Below the pieces are notes generated by a model that searched no databases, had not been told where the DNA came from, and saw nothing but the letters and a program-made list of their open reading frames with translations. A DNA stretch of 64,000 bases from Corynebacterium occultum (GTDB lineage: Bacteria; Actinomycetota; Actinomycetes; Mycobacteriales; Mycobacteriaceae). Below are positions 16,684 to 25,628 of this stretch, one piece after another. The DNA is taken from contig NZ_CP046456.1 in NCBI RefSeq assembly GCF_009734425.1, positions 44,873 to 108,872 on the forward strand. Direction: 5' to 3'. Both the position numbers and the translations under genes were made by a program. The first letter of the stretch is position 1. Each line of letters opens with the position of its first letter.

Positions 16684-18189
16684 GTGTCAGCAACTTTCGA
16701 TACTGACGTAGTAGTGATTGGCGGTGGGCCAGTCGGTGTCACCGCGCTGGCCATGCTTGGCCGGATGGGGCTTACCGCCATCGGCGTCGAAAAAAATACC
16801 GAGATGTGGCGCACTGCACGGGCAGTGCATTTCGATGGAGAAGCCTTTCGGATGCTCCAATCCTTGGGGATCTCCGAGAAACTGGCGAAGGCCACCCGTC
16901 CGATGAATTCCATGCACATTCAGAACGAAGCGGGAGAGGTTCTCGTCTCGGTGCCGACCGGGCAGTTTGGTTCGCAAGCATGGAATGACGATCTGACGTT
17001 CCATCAACCCGATGTGGAGAGTGTGCTGCGGGACATCGTGAGCGACCTTCCAGGCATTGAACTTCGCTGCGGTGTCAGCGCCAGCGAGGTGAATAACGTT
17101 GCGGACGGAGTAGAAGTCACCGTTGTTAATGCTGAGGGACAAGAATCTGTGTTGCGGTCTCGGTGGGTTATTGCCGCTGATGGCGCCCGATCTTCTACCC
17201 GAAGAGCTCTCGGTATCGAGGGTGACCGGTTCGGTGATGACGCGAACTGGGTTGTGGTGGACGGTCATCTGGTGGACAGTCCCGGCTATGAAGATGACAT
17301 GATTTTTCTCTGCCATCACTCCCGGCCGGCCATGTGGATCCGTCTCCCGGGAAACCGTGTCCGCATGGAATTCATGGTCATGGACGGCGATGACCCAGAT
17401 GAGATTGTCACTCCCGAGGCAATCGAACGCATTAGTCGGGGGATTTTGCCCGCAGCCAACTTCACGCCTGAGCGCCAGGCGATCTATACCTTCCGGGGGA
17501 GGATCGCGCAGCGTTGGAGGGAAGGTAATATCTTTCTCGTCGGTGATGCAGCCCATCAGGCTCCTCCCTGTTTTGGTCAGGGGTTGTGCGCAGGGATCCG
17601 AGATATCGCCAATCTCGTCTGGAAACTCGACGTGGTCAAGCGTGGTATTGAAGACGAAGATCTCCTGGATACCTATGAAACAGAGCGCAAACCACACGCT
17701 CAGTTCTGGGTGGAGCAGGCGGTCAAAGCAGCCGGTTTCCTGCAAACCCTTGACCCGGACGCCGCACGACAGCGTGATCAATTCATCCGGGCCAACCCCA
17801 CCGAGGCGGCTCCGGTGTCACCTCCGTTGGGTCCGGGTTTTCACGATGGTGAGGTAGACAATCGGGCTGGACGTCTGAGCGTTCAACCCATCCTGTCCGA
17901 CGGCCGCCGGTTAGATGACCTGATCGGAATCAATTTTACCCTCGTGCTGGACACCGGCATGTACAACGATCTCGATGCTGACCTGCGACGCCAGCTTGAA
18001 TCAAGCAACGAAGTTGTCGTGCTCACGGAGCCGACGCAGACGGATCTTATTCTTCAGGCGGTCGGAGCACAAGCAGTCCTCATCAGACCAGACCGCTACA
18101 TCCTCAGCGTGGCGGAATCACCGGTGGAACTAGACCGCGTGGTACGCCACATCCCCGGCATCTCCGTGGGAGCTGCCCGGACTGCCTAA
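16684..18189 (+). CDS. FAD-dependent aromatic hydroxylase (PheA/TfdB/MhpA family)
   Basis: A 501-residue flavoprotein monooxygenase. It has the N-terminal Rossmann FAD motif (VVVIGGGPVGVTALAML), the internal DG motif (WVIAADGARSSTR) and the GDAAHQAPPCFGQGLCAGI segment that binds the ribityl phosphate of FAD. These are the three fingerprints of group A aromatic hydroxylases. The GTG at 16684 is best because GAAGGAG sits five bases before it; the GTG at 16678 overlaps that site. It heads an operon with the extradiol dioxygenase, FAH hydrolase, cupin and acetoacetyl-CoA synthetase genes, so it most likely hydroxylates a phenol or resorcinol to the diol or triol that the next enzyme cleaves. Confidence 0.9.
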   Translation: MSATFDTDVVVIGGGPVGVTALAMLGRMGLTAIGVEKNTEMWRTARAVHFDGEAFRMLQSLGISEKLAKATRPMNSMHIQNEAGEVLVSVPTGQFGSQAWNDDLTFHQPDVESVLRDIVSDLPGIELRCGVSASEVNNVADGVEVTVVNAEGQESVLRSRWVIAADGARSSTRRALGIEGDRFGDDANWVVVDGHLVDSPGYEDDMIFLCHHSRPAMWIRLPGNRVRMEFMVMDGDDPDEIVTPEAIERISRGILPAANFTPERQAIYTFRGRIAQRWREGNIFLVGDAAHQAPPCFGQGLCAGIRDIANLVWKLDVVKRGIEDEDLLDTYETERKPHAQFWVEQAVKAAGFLQTLDPDAARQRDQFIRANPTEAAPVSPPLGPGFHDGEVDNRAGRLSVQPILSDGRRLDDLIGINFTLVLDTGMYNDLDADLRRQLESSNEVVVLTEPTQTDLILQAVGAQAVLIRPDRYILSVAESPVELDRVVRHIPGISVGAARTA

Positions 18190-18220
18190 CCACTCAACCA
18201 GTCTCAGATCCAAGGAGAAA

Positions 18221-19162
18221 ATGATGACCTTTAGCCCGATTACTCATCTACGTCACTTCGACCTCGCTGTTCCCGACTATGACAAGCAGGTGGAATTCTA
18301 CGGCAAGCACTGGGGACTGACAGCCACCTCTGATGGTTCCGACCTGACCTATTTCGCAGCCGAAGGATCTCCGGAACAATATGTGGTGCGCGTGCGAAAA
18401 GCAGGTGAAAAGCGCCTAGACTTGGTTTCTTTCGGTGCCGCAAACCGTCAATCGGTCGACCAACTCGCCGGTTATCTCGCCACCGCCGGAGTGAAGCTGA
18501 TCAGCGAACCCGGTAACGTCCAAACCCCTGGCGGGGGGTACGGATTCCGCTTTTTCGACCTCGAGGGAAGAACGATCGAGGTGTCCTCCGATGTGGAGGT
18601 CCGACAACACCGGAAAATTGAAGAACGCGAGGATATCCCCGTCCGCCTCTCCCATGTCGTGCTCAACTCACCAAACCCCGAGATCACGCTGGCCTGGTAC
18701 GAAAAGCACCTCGGATTCCGACTGTCTGACACTCTCAACCATCCCCGCACCGGCGACCTCTTCTACTTCCTGCGGTGCAATGATCAGCACCACAGCATGG
18801 CCATCGCCCGCGGCCCCCACGCCTCATTGCAGCACGCCTCCTTTGAACTCCGCGGACTGGATGAATACATGCGAGGCAGCGGACGGATGATGCGTTCGGG
18901 CTGGCAGAAACTGTGGGGACCGGGACGGCATCGGGCCGGAAACAATACCTTCACATATTTCCTGGATCCCAACGGCAACACGATGGAGTACACGACCGAG
19001 CTGGAGACGATCGAAGAGGATACCTGGCATCCTTCCGTGTTCAACGTGCAGGATGCCGAGACCTCCGACCAGTGGGGTACCGCTAACGACATGGACGACT
19101 TCATCACCAAAGAAATGTTCAACGATCCCGACCAGGGCCTCTACATCGCACCACCGGTCTAA
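18221..19162 (+). CDS. Extradiol (meta-cleavage) catechol dioxygenase, VOC fold
   Basis: A 313-residue type I extradiol dioxygenase with two VOC modules. The iron ligands are His145 (LSHVVLNS), His205 (LQHASFEL) and Glu256 (NTMEYTTEL), with the second-shell His237 and Tyr246 also present, so the enzyme should be active. Two adjacent ATGs follow AAGGAG; either may be used. Family members open catechol-type rings next to the hydroxyl pair. Position directly after the FAD hydroxylase and before an FAH hydrolase supports a hydroxylate-cleave-hydrolyse sequence. It is not the intradiol (ortho) type. Confidence 0.9.
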   Translation: MMTFSPITHLRHFDLAVPDYDKQVEFYGKHWGLTATSDGSDLTYFAAEGSPEQYVVRVRKAGEKRLDLVSFGAANRQSVDQLAGYLATAGVKLISEPGNVQTPGGGYGFRFFDLEGRTIEVSSDVEVRQHRKIEEREDIPVRLSHVVLNSPNPEITLAWYEKHLGFRLSDTLNHPRTGDLFYFLRCNDQHHSMAIARGPHASLQHASFELRGLDEYMRGSGRMMRSGWQKLWGPGRHRAGNNTFTYFLDPNGNTMEYTTELETIEEDTWHPSVFNVQDAETSDQWGTANDMDDFITKEMFNDPDQGLYIAPPV

Positions 19163-19272
19163 ATTTCCCGGCAGACAGTTTTTCCCCACCTGGCGGGAAA
19201 ACCACCCCAACTTCACCACTACGCGTGAAACAAGAGACATTAATTTAAGTATCACTCTGAAGGAGCATAAGA

Positions 19273-20289
19273 ATGAAACTGGGACGCATTGCAGTAGCCA
19301 CACCCGATGGTGAGCAGCTCAGGGTAGTCGCGGCTGAACCCGAGACCGATAGAGTCATCGACCTCGCTCGGGCCTACTCGCTGGCCCTCCAGAAAAAAGG
19401 TGCCACTGCCGAACGCGCTAGCGAAATAGGACGGAGCGTATTCCCGGGCAGTTTGTCACGAGGAATTTCCGCCGGCGACGCCTTCCTAGACCTGGCCCAC
19501 ACGGCGCTTTCCGCCGCCGATGATGCCTCGCTTCCCCTGGGGGAAGTCGAGTGGCGGGCCGCCGTGGATCCGCCGGTGATCCGCGATGGCCTCACGTTCG
19601 GAACCCATATCGAGAACTACTTCAAAAACGTGGCGAAGACTAAGCCCGTTCGAGCGGTGTACGAGCGACCCGGGTTTTTCAAGGGATCAACGGCGACCGT
19701 GTACGGAAACAATCAGGTCATCCCCTACCCCAACATCTCGGAGAAACTCGATTATGAACTAGAAATTGGCTACATCGTGGGCAAACCGGGAAGAAACCTG
19801 ACTCCCGAGGAGTCCATGAAGCATGTTTTCGGCATCACTATCTTCAATGACTGGAGCCTTCGGGATGTCCAGGCGTTGGAGGGCCCCATTGGTATGGGTG
19901 CCCAGCACAGTAAGGACTTCGCCTACAGCATCGGCCCCTGGATCACCACGATGGATGAGATCTCGTCCATTGAAGGACTCAAAGGCCAGGTACGGGTCAA
20001 CGGCGAAGTCTGGTCAGATACGCGAGTCGAAAACTTCGTTTACACCCCTGCGGAGCTGGTCGCCTACGTCTCCATCTTCGATGGTCTTCAACCTGGAGAT
20101 CTCATCGGCTCCGGCACCATGGGCTTCGGTGCTGGCGTCGAACTCAATCGCTTCCTGCAACCCGGCGATGTAGTCGAGTTGGATCTTGAAGGGGTGGGCA
20201 CGCTACGCAATCCGGTCGCAGAGGAGAAGGAAACACCCCCTTGGTGGCCAGCTCCACGGCCTTATCCCTTCGACGACGAGGACAACTGA
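19273..20289 (+). CDS. Fumarylacetoacetate hydrolase (FAH) family protein
   Basis: A 338-residue FAH-domain protein. The metal ligand cluster is visible as Glu162 and Glu164 (DYELEIGYIVG) and Asp193 (FNDWSLRDVQ). FAH-family enzymes hydrolyse 2,4-diketo acids or hydrate and decarboxylate dienoates. A good ribosome binding site (GAAGGAG) precedes the ATG. Placed between the extradiol dioxygenase and genes for acetoacetate use, it is the best candidate for the C-C hydrolase that splits the ring-cleavage product. The extended N-terminal part (about 100 residues) is longer than in minimal FAH enzymes and like that of true fumarylacetoacetases and trioxoheptanoate-type hydrolases. Confidence 0.88.
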   Translation: MKLGRIAVATPDGEQLRVVAAEPETDRVIDLARAYSLALQKKGATAERASEIGRSVFPGSLSRGISAGDAFLDLAHTALSAADDASLPLGEVEWRAAVDPPVIRDGLTFGTHIENYFKNVAKTKPVRAVYERPGFFKGSTATVYGNNQVIPYPNISEKLDYELEIGYIVGKPGRNLTPEESMKHVFGITIFNDWSLRDVQALEGPIGMGAQHSKDFAYSIGPWITTMDEISSIEGLKGQVRVNGEVWSDTRVENFVYTPAELVAYVSIFDGLQPGDLIGSGTMGFGAGVELNRFLQPGDVVELDLEGVGTLRNPVAEEKETPPWWPAPRPYPFDDEDN

Positions 20290-20291
20290 TC

Positions 20292-20897
20292 ATGACCAGA
20301 CCACCTGTACGCCGGGTTGTCACCGGACACAATGACACCGGTCAGGCGATCATTCTTTCCGATGGCCCCGCCCCGAATAGTTTTGAATCTGATGCGATCC
20401 CGGGTTTCGGCGCCACTGTGCCCTGGTGGACACCGGATGGCGAGATCGACCACGTGCGAGATATTGATCCCGCCAGTGCGGACGCTGAGATACCGTCTTT
20501 TCCAGGCCCAGGTGAAACCACGTTCCGGATCGCGGACTTTCCCCCGGACTCCGTTTACCCGGATGAAGCTGAATCTGCAATTTTCGACCAACTCGATGGT
20601 CATGATGAGGCAGAGGCGGGAAACAAGCACAGCGACGGTAAGCACTTCTGGTTCCACCGCACCGATTCCCTCGACTACGCCGTCGTGCTTGACGGTGAGA
20701 TCACCCTGCTCGTCGACGATGGGGAAGCCACCTTGCGGGCGGGAGATGTGGCTATTCAGCGGGCCACCAGCCACGCCTGGTCCAACAGAACTAACAAGAC
20801 AGCACGCGTGCTATTCGTTTTGATCGGCACACCACCCCTCTCAGCAGCGGAGATTGCTGAGCAGCGCCGTGCTTCTCTGGGGGTAGGAACATCATGA
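20292..20897 (+). CDS. Cupin-domain protein
   Basis: A 201-residue protein with one conserved beta-barrel cupin domain in its C-terminal half (about residues 115-180: FWFHRTDSLDYAVVLDGEI, LRAGDVAIQRATSHAWSN). The last His and the Gly-Asp turn fit the second cupin motif, while the first motif is less typical, so metal binding is uncertain. The ATG lies two bases after the FAH stop. Small cupins in aromatic clusters can be decarboxylases, isomerases or regulators; the sequence does not decide. Its stop overlaps the acetoacetyl-CoA synthetase start. Confidence 0.82.
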   Translation: MTRPPVRRVVTGHNDTGQAIILSDGPAPNSFESDAIPGFGATVPWWTPDGEIDHVRDIDPASADAEIPSFPGPGETTFRIADFPPDSVYPDEAESAIFDQLDGHDEAEAGNKHSDGKHFWFHRTDSLDYAVVLDGEITLLVDDGEATLRAGDVAIQRATSHAWSNRTNKTARVLFVLIGTPPLSAAEIAEQRRASLGVGTS

Positions 20898-22876
20898 TCA
20901 TCAATCCTCACGCCGCCTTTGGTGAAGTCATCTGGGCACCAGGACAGGAAACCATCGATGCGTCCGCCCTGAAACGTTTCATCCCCTTCCTCCGGGGCCA
21001 TGGCATCATCATCGGTGACACCTATGACGAGGTATGGCAATGGTCAGTCGATGAACCGGAGCAGTTCTGGAGTCTTTTCGCTGAATTCTCCGGTGTTCAG
21101 CTGGGTGGGCCGGTTACTCAGGTGTGCACCACGGATCAGATGCCCCACACACAGTGGTTTCCGGGACGCTCCATCAACTTCGCTCGTCATCTGCTCGACG
21201 GTCGAGAGGGTATGGCGTTGCTCGCAGTCTCCGAGGACGGTCAACAGAAGGAAATTACGTGGGAAACCCTACGGGACGAGGTGGCCGCCCTCGCCCATCA
21301 TCTGCGGACTATCGGGGTAACGGCCGGTGATCGTGTGGTGGCGATCCTTCCCAATGTGGCAGAAGCTGTCGTAGGTTTTCTTGCCACGTCCTCTATCGGG
21401 GCGGTGTGGTCGATCTGCGCACCGGAATTTGGGCCCAGAGCCGTGATTTCCCGTTTTGCCCAGCTCGAACCAAAGGTTGTCATTGCCGCCCCTGGTTACA
21501 TGCTCAGTGGCAAAGACCGAGATTGTCAGGCGGCATTGGCTGAAATCCTGGCCGGGCTTTCCACCCTTGAGCAGGTCATCTGGGTTGACGAACATACCAC
21601 GGTGATGCCACCCGCATCATCGGTCCCCGCCGTAGATTGGCAACAGGCGATTGCCACATCTGCCGACCTCATCTACACGGATGTCGATTTCAATCATCCA
21701 TTGTGGGTGCTGTTCTCATCTGGAACCACAGGAAAACCGAAGGGCATCGTGCATGGTCACGGCGGTGCTCTTCTCGAATTGCTCAAGATGCTCACCTTTC
21801 ACACCGAGCTCCAACCGGGAGACCGTTACCTCAACGTCGCCTCCACCAGCTGGGTTTTGTGGAACGCCCTGGTAGGCGCCCTGGGCGTAGGAGCTACTGC
21901 CGTCCTTGTCGACGGTAATCCTACCTACCCTTCAGTAGACCGTGTCTGGGAAATCGCCGCGGACACTGAGACATCTGCACTTGGAGTCAGCGCCGGCTTC
22001 ATCCACGCCTGCGCTAAAGCTGACCTGAGACCGGGGGGTGTTCATAACCTGTCACGACTTCAGTGTCTTCAGGTTACTGGTTCACCGCTGTCAGTCGATG
22101 GATTCCGATGGGTGTATTCCCATGTCGGCGATGTCTGGCTTGCCTCAATGAGTGGAGGTACCGACATTGTGTCGGTTTTCGTGGGCGGAACTTCCACGCT
22201 TCCAGTCCACGCCGGGTTCATCCAGGTATCTGCCTTGGGAGTTCGCGTGGAATCGTGGGATGAACAGGGCGTTCCCACGTCGGCCAAGGGCGAACTCGTC
22301 GTCACCCAACCTATCCCGTCGATGCCCCTGTACTTCTGGGGAGATGATGACAATTCCAGATATTACGACAGCTATTTCTCGACCTACCCAGGGGTATGGC
22401 GGCATGGAGATATCATCGAATTCACTGATTCCGGGATTCTCATCCATGGCCGGTCTGATTCCACGCTGAATCGCAACGGACTGCGGTTGGGATCTGCTGA
22501 TATATACACCGTGGTTGAAGCGCTACCTGAGGTGGCGGAAGCCATGGTGGTGGGTGCGGAGATCGGTTCTGAGAACTATTACATGCCGCTGTTTATACGT
22601 ATGGCGCCCGATGTCGAATATGAAGATGCCCGAGAGGCGATTATCACCGCGATCCGCCTTCACCTCTCACCCCGGTACCTGCCTGATGACATCGTGGCGA
22701 TGCGGGCTATTCCCCACACGAAGACAGGAAAAAAGCTCGAGGTTCCCGTTAAACGGCTGATCCAGGGAGATTCTCTGGGGCAGGTGGTTGATTTAGGCGC
22801 AGTCGATGACCCTGCGTTGATCAAAGAGTACGCCAGCTTCGCCCAGCAATGGAAGACCGCATTAAACACCGTCTGA
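20894..22876 (+). CDS. Acetoacetyl-CoA synthetase (acetoacetate-CoA ligase)
   Basis: A 660-residue AMP-forming ligase of the ANL superfamily. The N-terminal block (FGEVIWAPG, then WQWSVDEPEQFWSLFAEF) is the acetyl-CoA synthetase-type cap, and its wording is characteristic of acetoacetyl-CoA synthetases. The P-loop reads LFSSGTTGKPKGIVHGHGG at about residues 273-291. The adenylation hinge (HGRSDSTLNRNGLRLG) and the C-terminal catalytic Lys (TKTGKKLEVPVKR) are present. It activates acetoacetate with ATP and CoA. Since the thiolase of the island could then give two acetyl-CoA, the pathway probably yields acetoacetate. It is the last gene of the operon. Confidence 0.9.
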   Translation: MIINPHAAFGEVIWAPGQETIDASALKRFIPFLRGHGIIIGDTYDEVWQWSVDEPEQFWSLFAEFSGVQLGGPVTQVCTTDQMPHTQWFPGRSINFARHLLDGREGMALLAVSEDGQQKEITWETLRDEVAALAHHLRTIGVTAGDRVVAILPNVAEAVVGFLATSSIGAVWSICAPEFGPRAVISRFAQLEPKVVIAAPGYMLSGKDRDCQAALAEILAGLSTLEQVIWVDEHTTVMPPASSVPAVDWQQAIATSADLIYTDVDFNHPLWVLFSSGTTGKPKGIVHGHGGALLELLKMLTFHTELQPGDRYLNVASTSWVLWNALVGALGVGATAVLVDGNPTYPSVDRVWEIAADTETSALGVSAGFIHACAKADLRPGGVHNLSRLQCLQVTGSPLSVDGFRWVYSHVGDVWLASMSGGTDIVSVFVGGTSTLPVHAGFIQVSALGVRVESWDEQGVPTSAKGELVVTQPIPSMPLYFWGDDDNSRYYDSYFSTYPGVWRHGDIIEFTDSGILIHGRSDSTLNRNGLRLGSADIYTVVEALPEVAEAMVVGAEIGSENYYMPLFIRMAPDVEYEDAREAIITAIRLHLSPRYLPDDIVAMRAIPHTKTGKKLEVPVKRLIQGDSLGQVVDLGAVDDPALIKEYASFAQQWKTALNTV

Positions 22877-22956
22877 ATAGGCCAGGTTAGGCGACAAAAT
22901 CATGCGGGAAGCGCTTAATCGAGCCAGTGTTGGAAAGGATACATCCCTGAAATCAT

Positions 22957-23000
22957 CACGGCGGCCTGACACCAGCTTGAGTTGGTGTCAGGCCGCCGTG
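22957..23000. terminator. Terminator hairpin after the ring-cleavage operon
   Basis: An 18-base perfect stem, CACGGCGGCCTGACACCA pairing with TGGTGTCAGGCCGCCGTG around an eight-base loop, lies between the convergent ligase and SDR genes. Confidence 0.85.
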
Positions 23001-23023
23001 CGCTGCCGTTGAGCTTTGTGAAC

Positions 23024-23800
23024 CTACATGATTGCGCTGGCCCCACCGTCCACGACAAGGTGAGACCCTGTAACCCACTTCGCTTCATCAGAGGCGAGGT
23101 AAAGGCCTGCATAGGCGACAGCGTGGGGATCTCCCGGTTTTCCATCAATCGTGCGCTCGATGATCGGTGCCACCGGGGCGTTGTCACCGAACTCCTTAAA
23201 CATCGCCAGTACCGGCGGCGTCGCCATGACCCCTGGACTCACACAATTGACGCGGATCCCGGAGGCGACTCCTTCAGCTGCTAGCTGCCGGGTCAGGCCG
23301 AGGACCGCGCCTTTTGCGGCCGCATGGGCAGACTGCGGCAAAGACCTGACGCCCTGAAAACCAGCACCCGATCCGATGTTTACGATCGCACCGCCTACTT
23401 CGGCTAAATGCGGCCACGCCGCTTGACAGGCGTGCCACACCAAGTGCAGTTCATTCTGAATTGTGAACAGGTAATCTTCGGTGCTGGTCTCCGCGAATGG
23501 GGCGAATCGCGGCAAGCTGGCGTTATTGTAGAGCACATCAATCCGGCCATGACGTGAGATGGTTTCACTAATCCACTTATCGATATCATTTCGGTCACTC
23601 AAATCCACTGGAGCGCTTGATTCGATCGAACCACCGTCTGCTTCCACAAGACGGACTGTTTCCGCTGCGCTATCTGAATCGAGGTCGCAGCCTATTACGG
23701 TGGCACCTTCGCGCGCGAATAAGCGCGCGGTCACCCGTCCCATTCCACCGCCGATTCCGGTCAACAGGACGACTTTTCCTTGCAATCGGCCACCAGTCAT
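23024..23800 (-). CDS. Short-chain dehydrogenase/reductase with altered active site
   Basis: A 258-residue classical SDR. The cofactor loop TGIGGGMGR (residues 14-22), the NNASL segment and the C-terminal GSHLVVDGGAS are typical. The catalytic YxxxK reads HAAAK (SAHAAAKGAVLGL), with codon CAT, so the usual Tyr is His; the Lys is kept. The start is set at 23800 after CGGAGAAACC, although the frame is open further upstream. It may be a dehydrogenase with changed chemistry, or a binding or regulatory relative. It is convergent to the ligase gene and divergent from the VAO-type gene. Confidence 0.88.
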   Translation of the reverse strand: MTGGRLQGKVVLLTGIGGGMGRVTARLFAREGATVIGCDLDSDSAAETVRLVEADGGSIESSAPVDLSDRNDIDKWISETISRHGRIDVLYNNASLPRFAPFAETSTEDYLFTIQNELHLVWHACQAAWPHLAEVGGAIVNIGSGAGFQGVRSLPQSAHAAAKGAVLGLTRQLAAEGVASGIRVNCVSPGVMATPPVLAMFKEFGDNAPVAPIIERTIDGKPGDPHAVAYAGLYLASDEAKWVTGSHLVVDGGASAIM

Positions 23801-24010
23801 GGTTTCTCCGTTTCTCTCGTTATGTGTAGACCCATACAAGCACTTTTCAGGAGCAGGTCTAGAGACCATGGGTTTGATGGTGCAGACTGCGCACACTTTT
23901 ATGCACTATCTGCACCAGAAGGACCGCACCCTCCCGATAGGAAGTGGCATGAAGCATCATGAGAAAACCATGTGATTTACGTCATGGACTGTCCGAGGAG
24001 ATGATGACCC

Positions 24011-25624
24011 ATGAGTACTAACCCCGTAACCGACACCCGTCCGATCCCACCGGGGGTTACTGAGGCTGAGCTTGACCGTGCCTTGGCGGCATTCGCCGCT
24101 GCGATCGGTGCAGAGAAAGTCGCCGATGACCCCAGCTTTCGACAGGATTTCCAGGATCCCTACCAGGTACCTGGTACAGCTCAGAATCTGCCTTCTGCGG
24201 CCGTCAGCCCCACCAGTGTCGAGGATGTCCAGGCCATTGTGCGTATTGCCAATGAGTACCGCATCCCGTTGTGGCCCATCGGTCGTGGCAAGAACAATGG
24301 GTACGGGGGGGCCGCACCACAGGTACGTGGCTCGGTGATGGTCTCCTTCCGGAACATGAACCGCGTCTTGGAGATCAATGAGGAGCTCGGTTACGCGATC
24401 CTTGAACCGGGTGTGAGCTGGCACGACCTGCACGCTGCCATCGAGGGTGGTGGGCACAACCTGGCGGCTTCCATCGTTGATGTCGGCTGGGGAGGGGTTG
24501 TCTCCAACACGCTGGACCACGGATTGACGTACATGCCGTATTCCATTGACCAGGCATCACACTGTGGTTTTGAGGTGGTGCTCCCCAATGGCGATCTCAT
24601 GCGCACCGGCTCGGGAGCAATGGATAACAATCCCACCTGGCCGTTGTACAAGCGCGGTCTCGGTCCCACCTCCACTGAGATGTTCATGCAATCGAACTAC
24701 GGCATCGTCACCAAGATGGGCTACTGGCTTATGCCGAAGCCCGAGGTCTATATGCCACTATGGTTGCGGTGTTGGGATGACTCGAAGATGCCCGATCTTG
24801 TCGACGCGCTGCGCGAACTTATGCTCGCCGGAACGATTGACATGCGCCCACAGTTGTCCAACACCCTCATCATGGCTTCGATGATGACCAACCGAGCAGA
24901 GTGGTACGACGGGCCCGGCCCCATACCCGAGGACATTATCGAGAAAATGTCTAAGGAGCTGGGACTCGGACGTTGGATGATGCGGTTTGCTCTCTATGGC
25001 GACGAAGCTGTGGTCGATCACAACTTCGCCAAGATCAAGGCGCGGTTCTCTCGGATTCCGGGCGTGGAGATTTCAGGAGAGAAGTATGGCGCAGACCAGT
25101 GGGAGACGCTGCCGAACCCCCACGAGCAGATCATGATCGGTGTGCCGAACGATGATCTCTACAAGATGGCCAGCTGGTCCGGTGGAGAAGAAGGCGGCCA
25201 TGTCGACTTCTCCCCGGTGATCCCGCTGACGGCTCAGCACGCGAAGGCTGCACAGAATCTGATGAAGGAGATGTGCGCAGAGGCTGGGTTCGATTACCTC
25301 GGTGGGATGCTTCCGATCAACGGGAGGTCGACCACGTTTATCAATGTGATCCCGTTCGACACCAAGGACCCGGAGCAGGTCGCCAAGGCCTACGAGGGGG
25401 CGAAGAAGATGGTTGCTAAGGCGGGCAAGCTCGGTTACGGGGAATACCGAGCCCACCTGTCGTTTATGGATCTCGCGGCGGATCAGTTTGGCTTCAATGA
25501 TCATGCGCAGCGGCGATTCAATGAAACCATCAAGGACACACTTGACCCCAACGGGATTATTGCCCCCGGTAAGTCCGGTATCTGGGGGAGTCGACTGCGG
25601 GAAGCGGGTTTCCCCCAGTCTTGA
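24011..25624 (+). CDS. VAO-family flavoprotein (vanillyl-alcohol/eugenol oxidase or 4-alkylphenol dehydrogenase like)
   Basis: A 537-residue flavoprotein of the vanillyl-alcohol oxidase / 4-cresol dehydrogenase family, close in layout to actinobacterial eugenol oxidase (about 525 residues). The PCMH-type FAD domain contains GRGKNNGYGGAAP, with Tyr98 matching VAO Tyr108. Asp157 (VDVGWGGVVSNTLDHG) matches Asp170, and Tyr479-Arg480 (GYGEYRAHLSFMD) match Tyr503-Arg504. The residue that carries covalent FAD in VAO and eugenol oxidase (His422) falls in the segment PINGRSTTFINVIPFD, which has no His or Tyr. The enzyme should oxidise a para-substituted phenol at its benzylic carbon, perhaps with non-covalent FAD. 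Numbers for VAO are from memory of the family. Confidence 0.85.
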   Translation: MSTNPVTDTRPIPPGVTEAELDRALAAFAAAIGAEKVADDPSFRQDFQDPYQVPGTAQNLPSAAVSPTSVEDVQAIVRIANEYRIPLWPIGRGKNNGYGGAAPQVRGSVMVSFRNMNRVLEINEELGYAILEPGVSWHDLHAAIEGGGHNLAASIVDVGWGGVVSNTLDHGLTYMPYSIDQASHCGFEVVLPNGDLMRTGSGAMDNNPTWPLYKRGLGPTSTEMFMQSNYGIVTKMGYWLMPKPEVYMPLWLRCWDDSKMPDLVDALRELMLAGTIDMRPQLSNTLIMASMMTNRAEWYDGPGPIPEDIIEKMSKELGLGRWMMRFALYGDEAVVDHNFAKIKARFSRIPGVEISGEKYGADQWETLPNPHEQIMIGVPNDDLYKMASWSGGEEGGHVDFSPVIPLTAQHAKAAQNLMKEMCAEAGFDYLGGMLPINGRSTTFINVIPFDTKDPEQVAKAYEGAKKMVAKAGKLGYGEYRAHLSFMDLAADQFGFNDHAQRRFNETIKDTLDPNGIIAPGKSGIWGSRLREAGFPQS

Positions 25625-25628
25625 CCGT

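Noticed and set aside
16687..17781. Long open frame (364 codons) on the minus strand
   Set aside because: It is the antisense shadow of the FAD hydroxylase gene; composition lacks any domain and the plus-strand gene has all family motifs.
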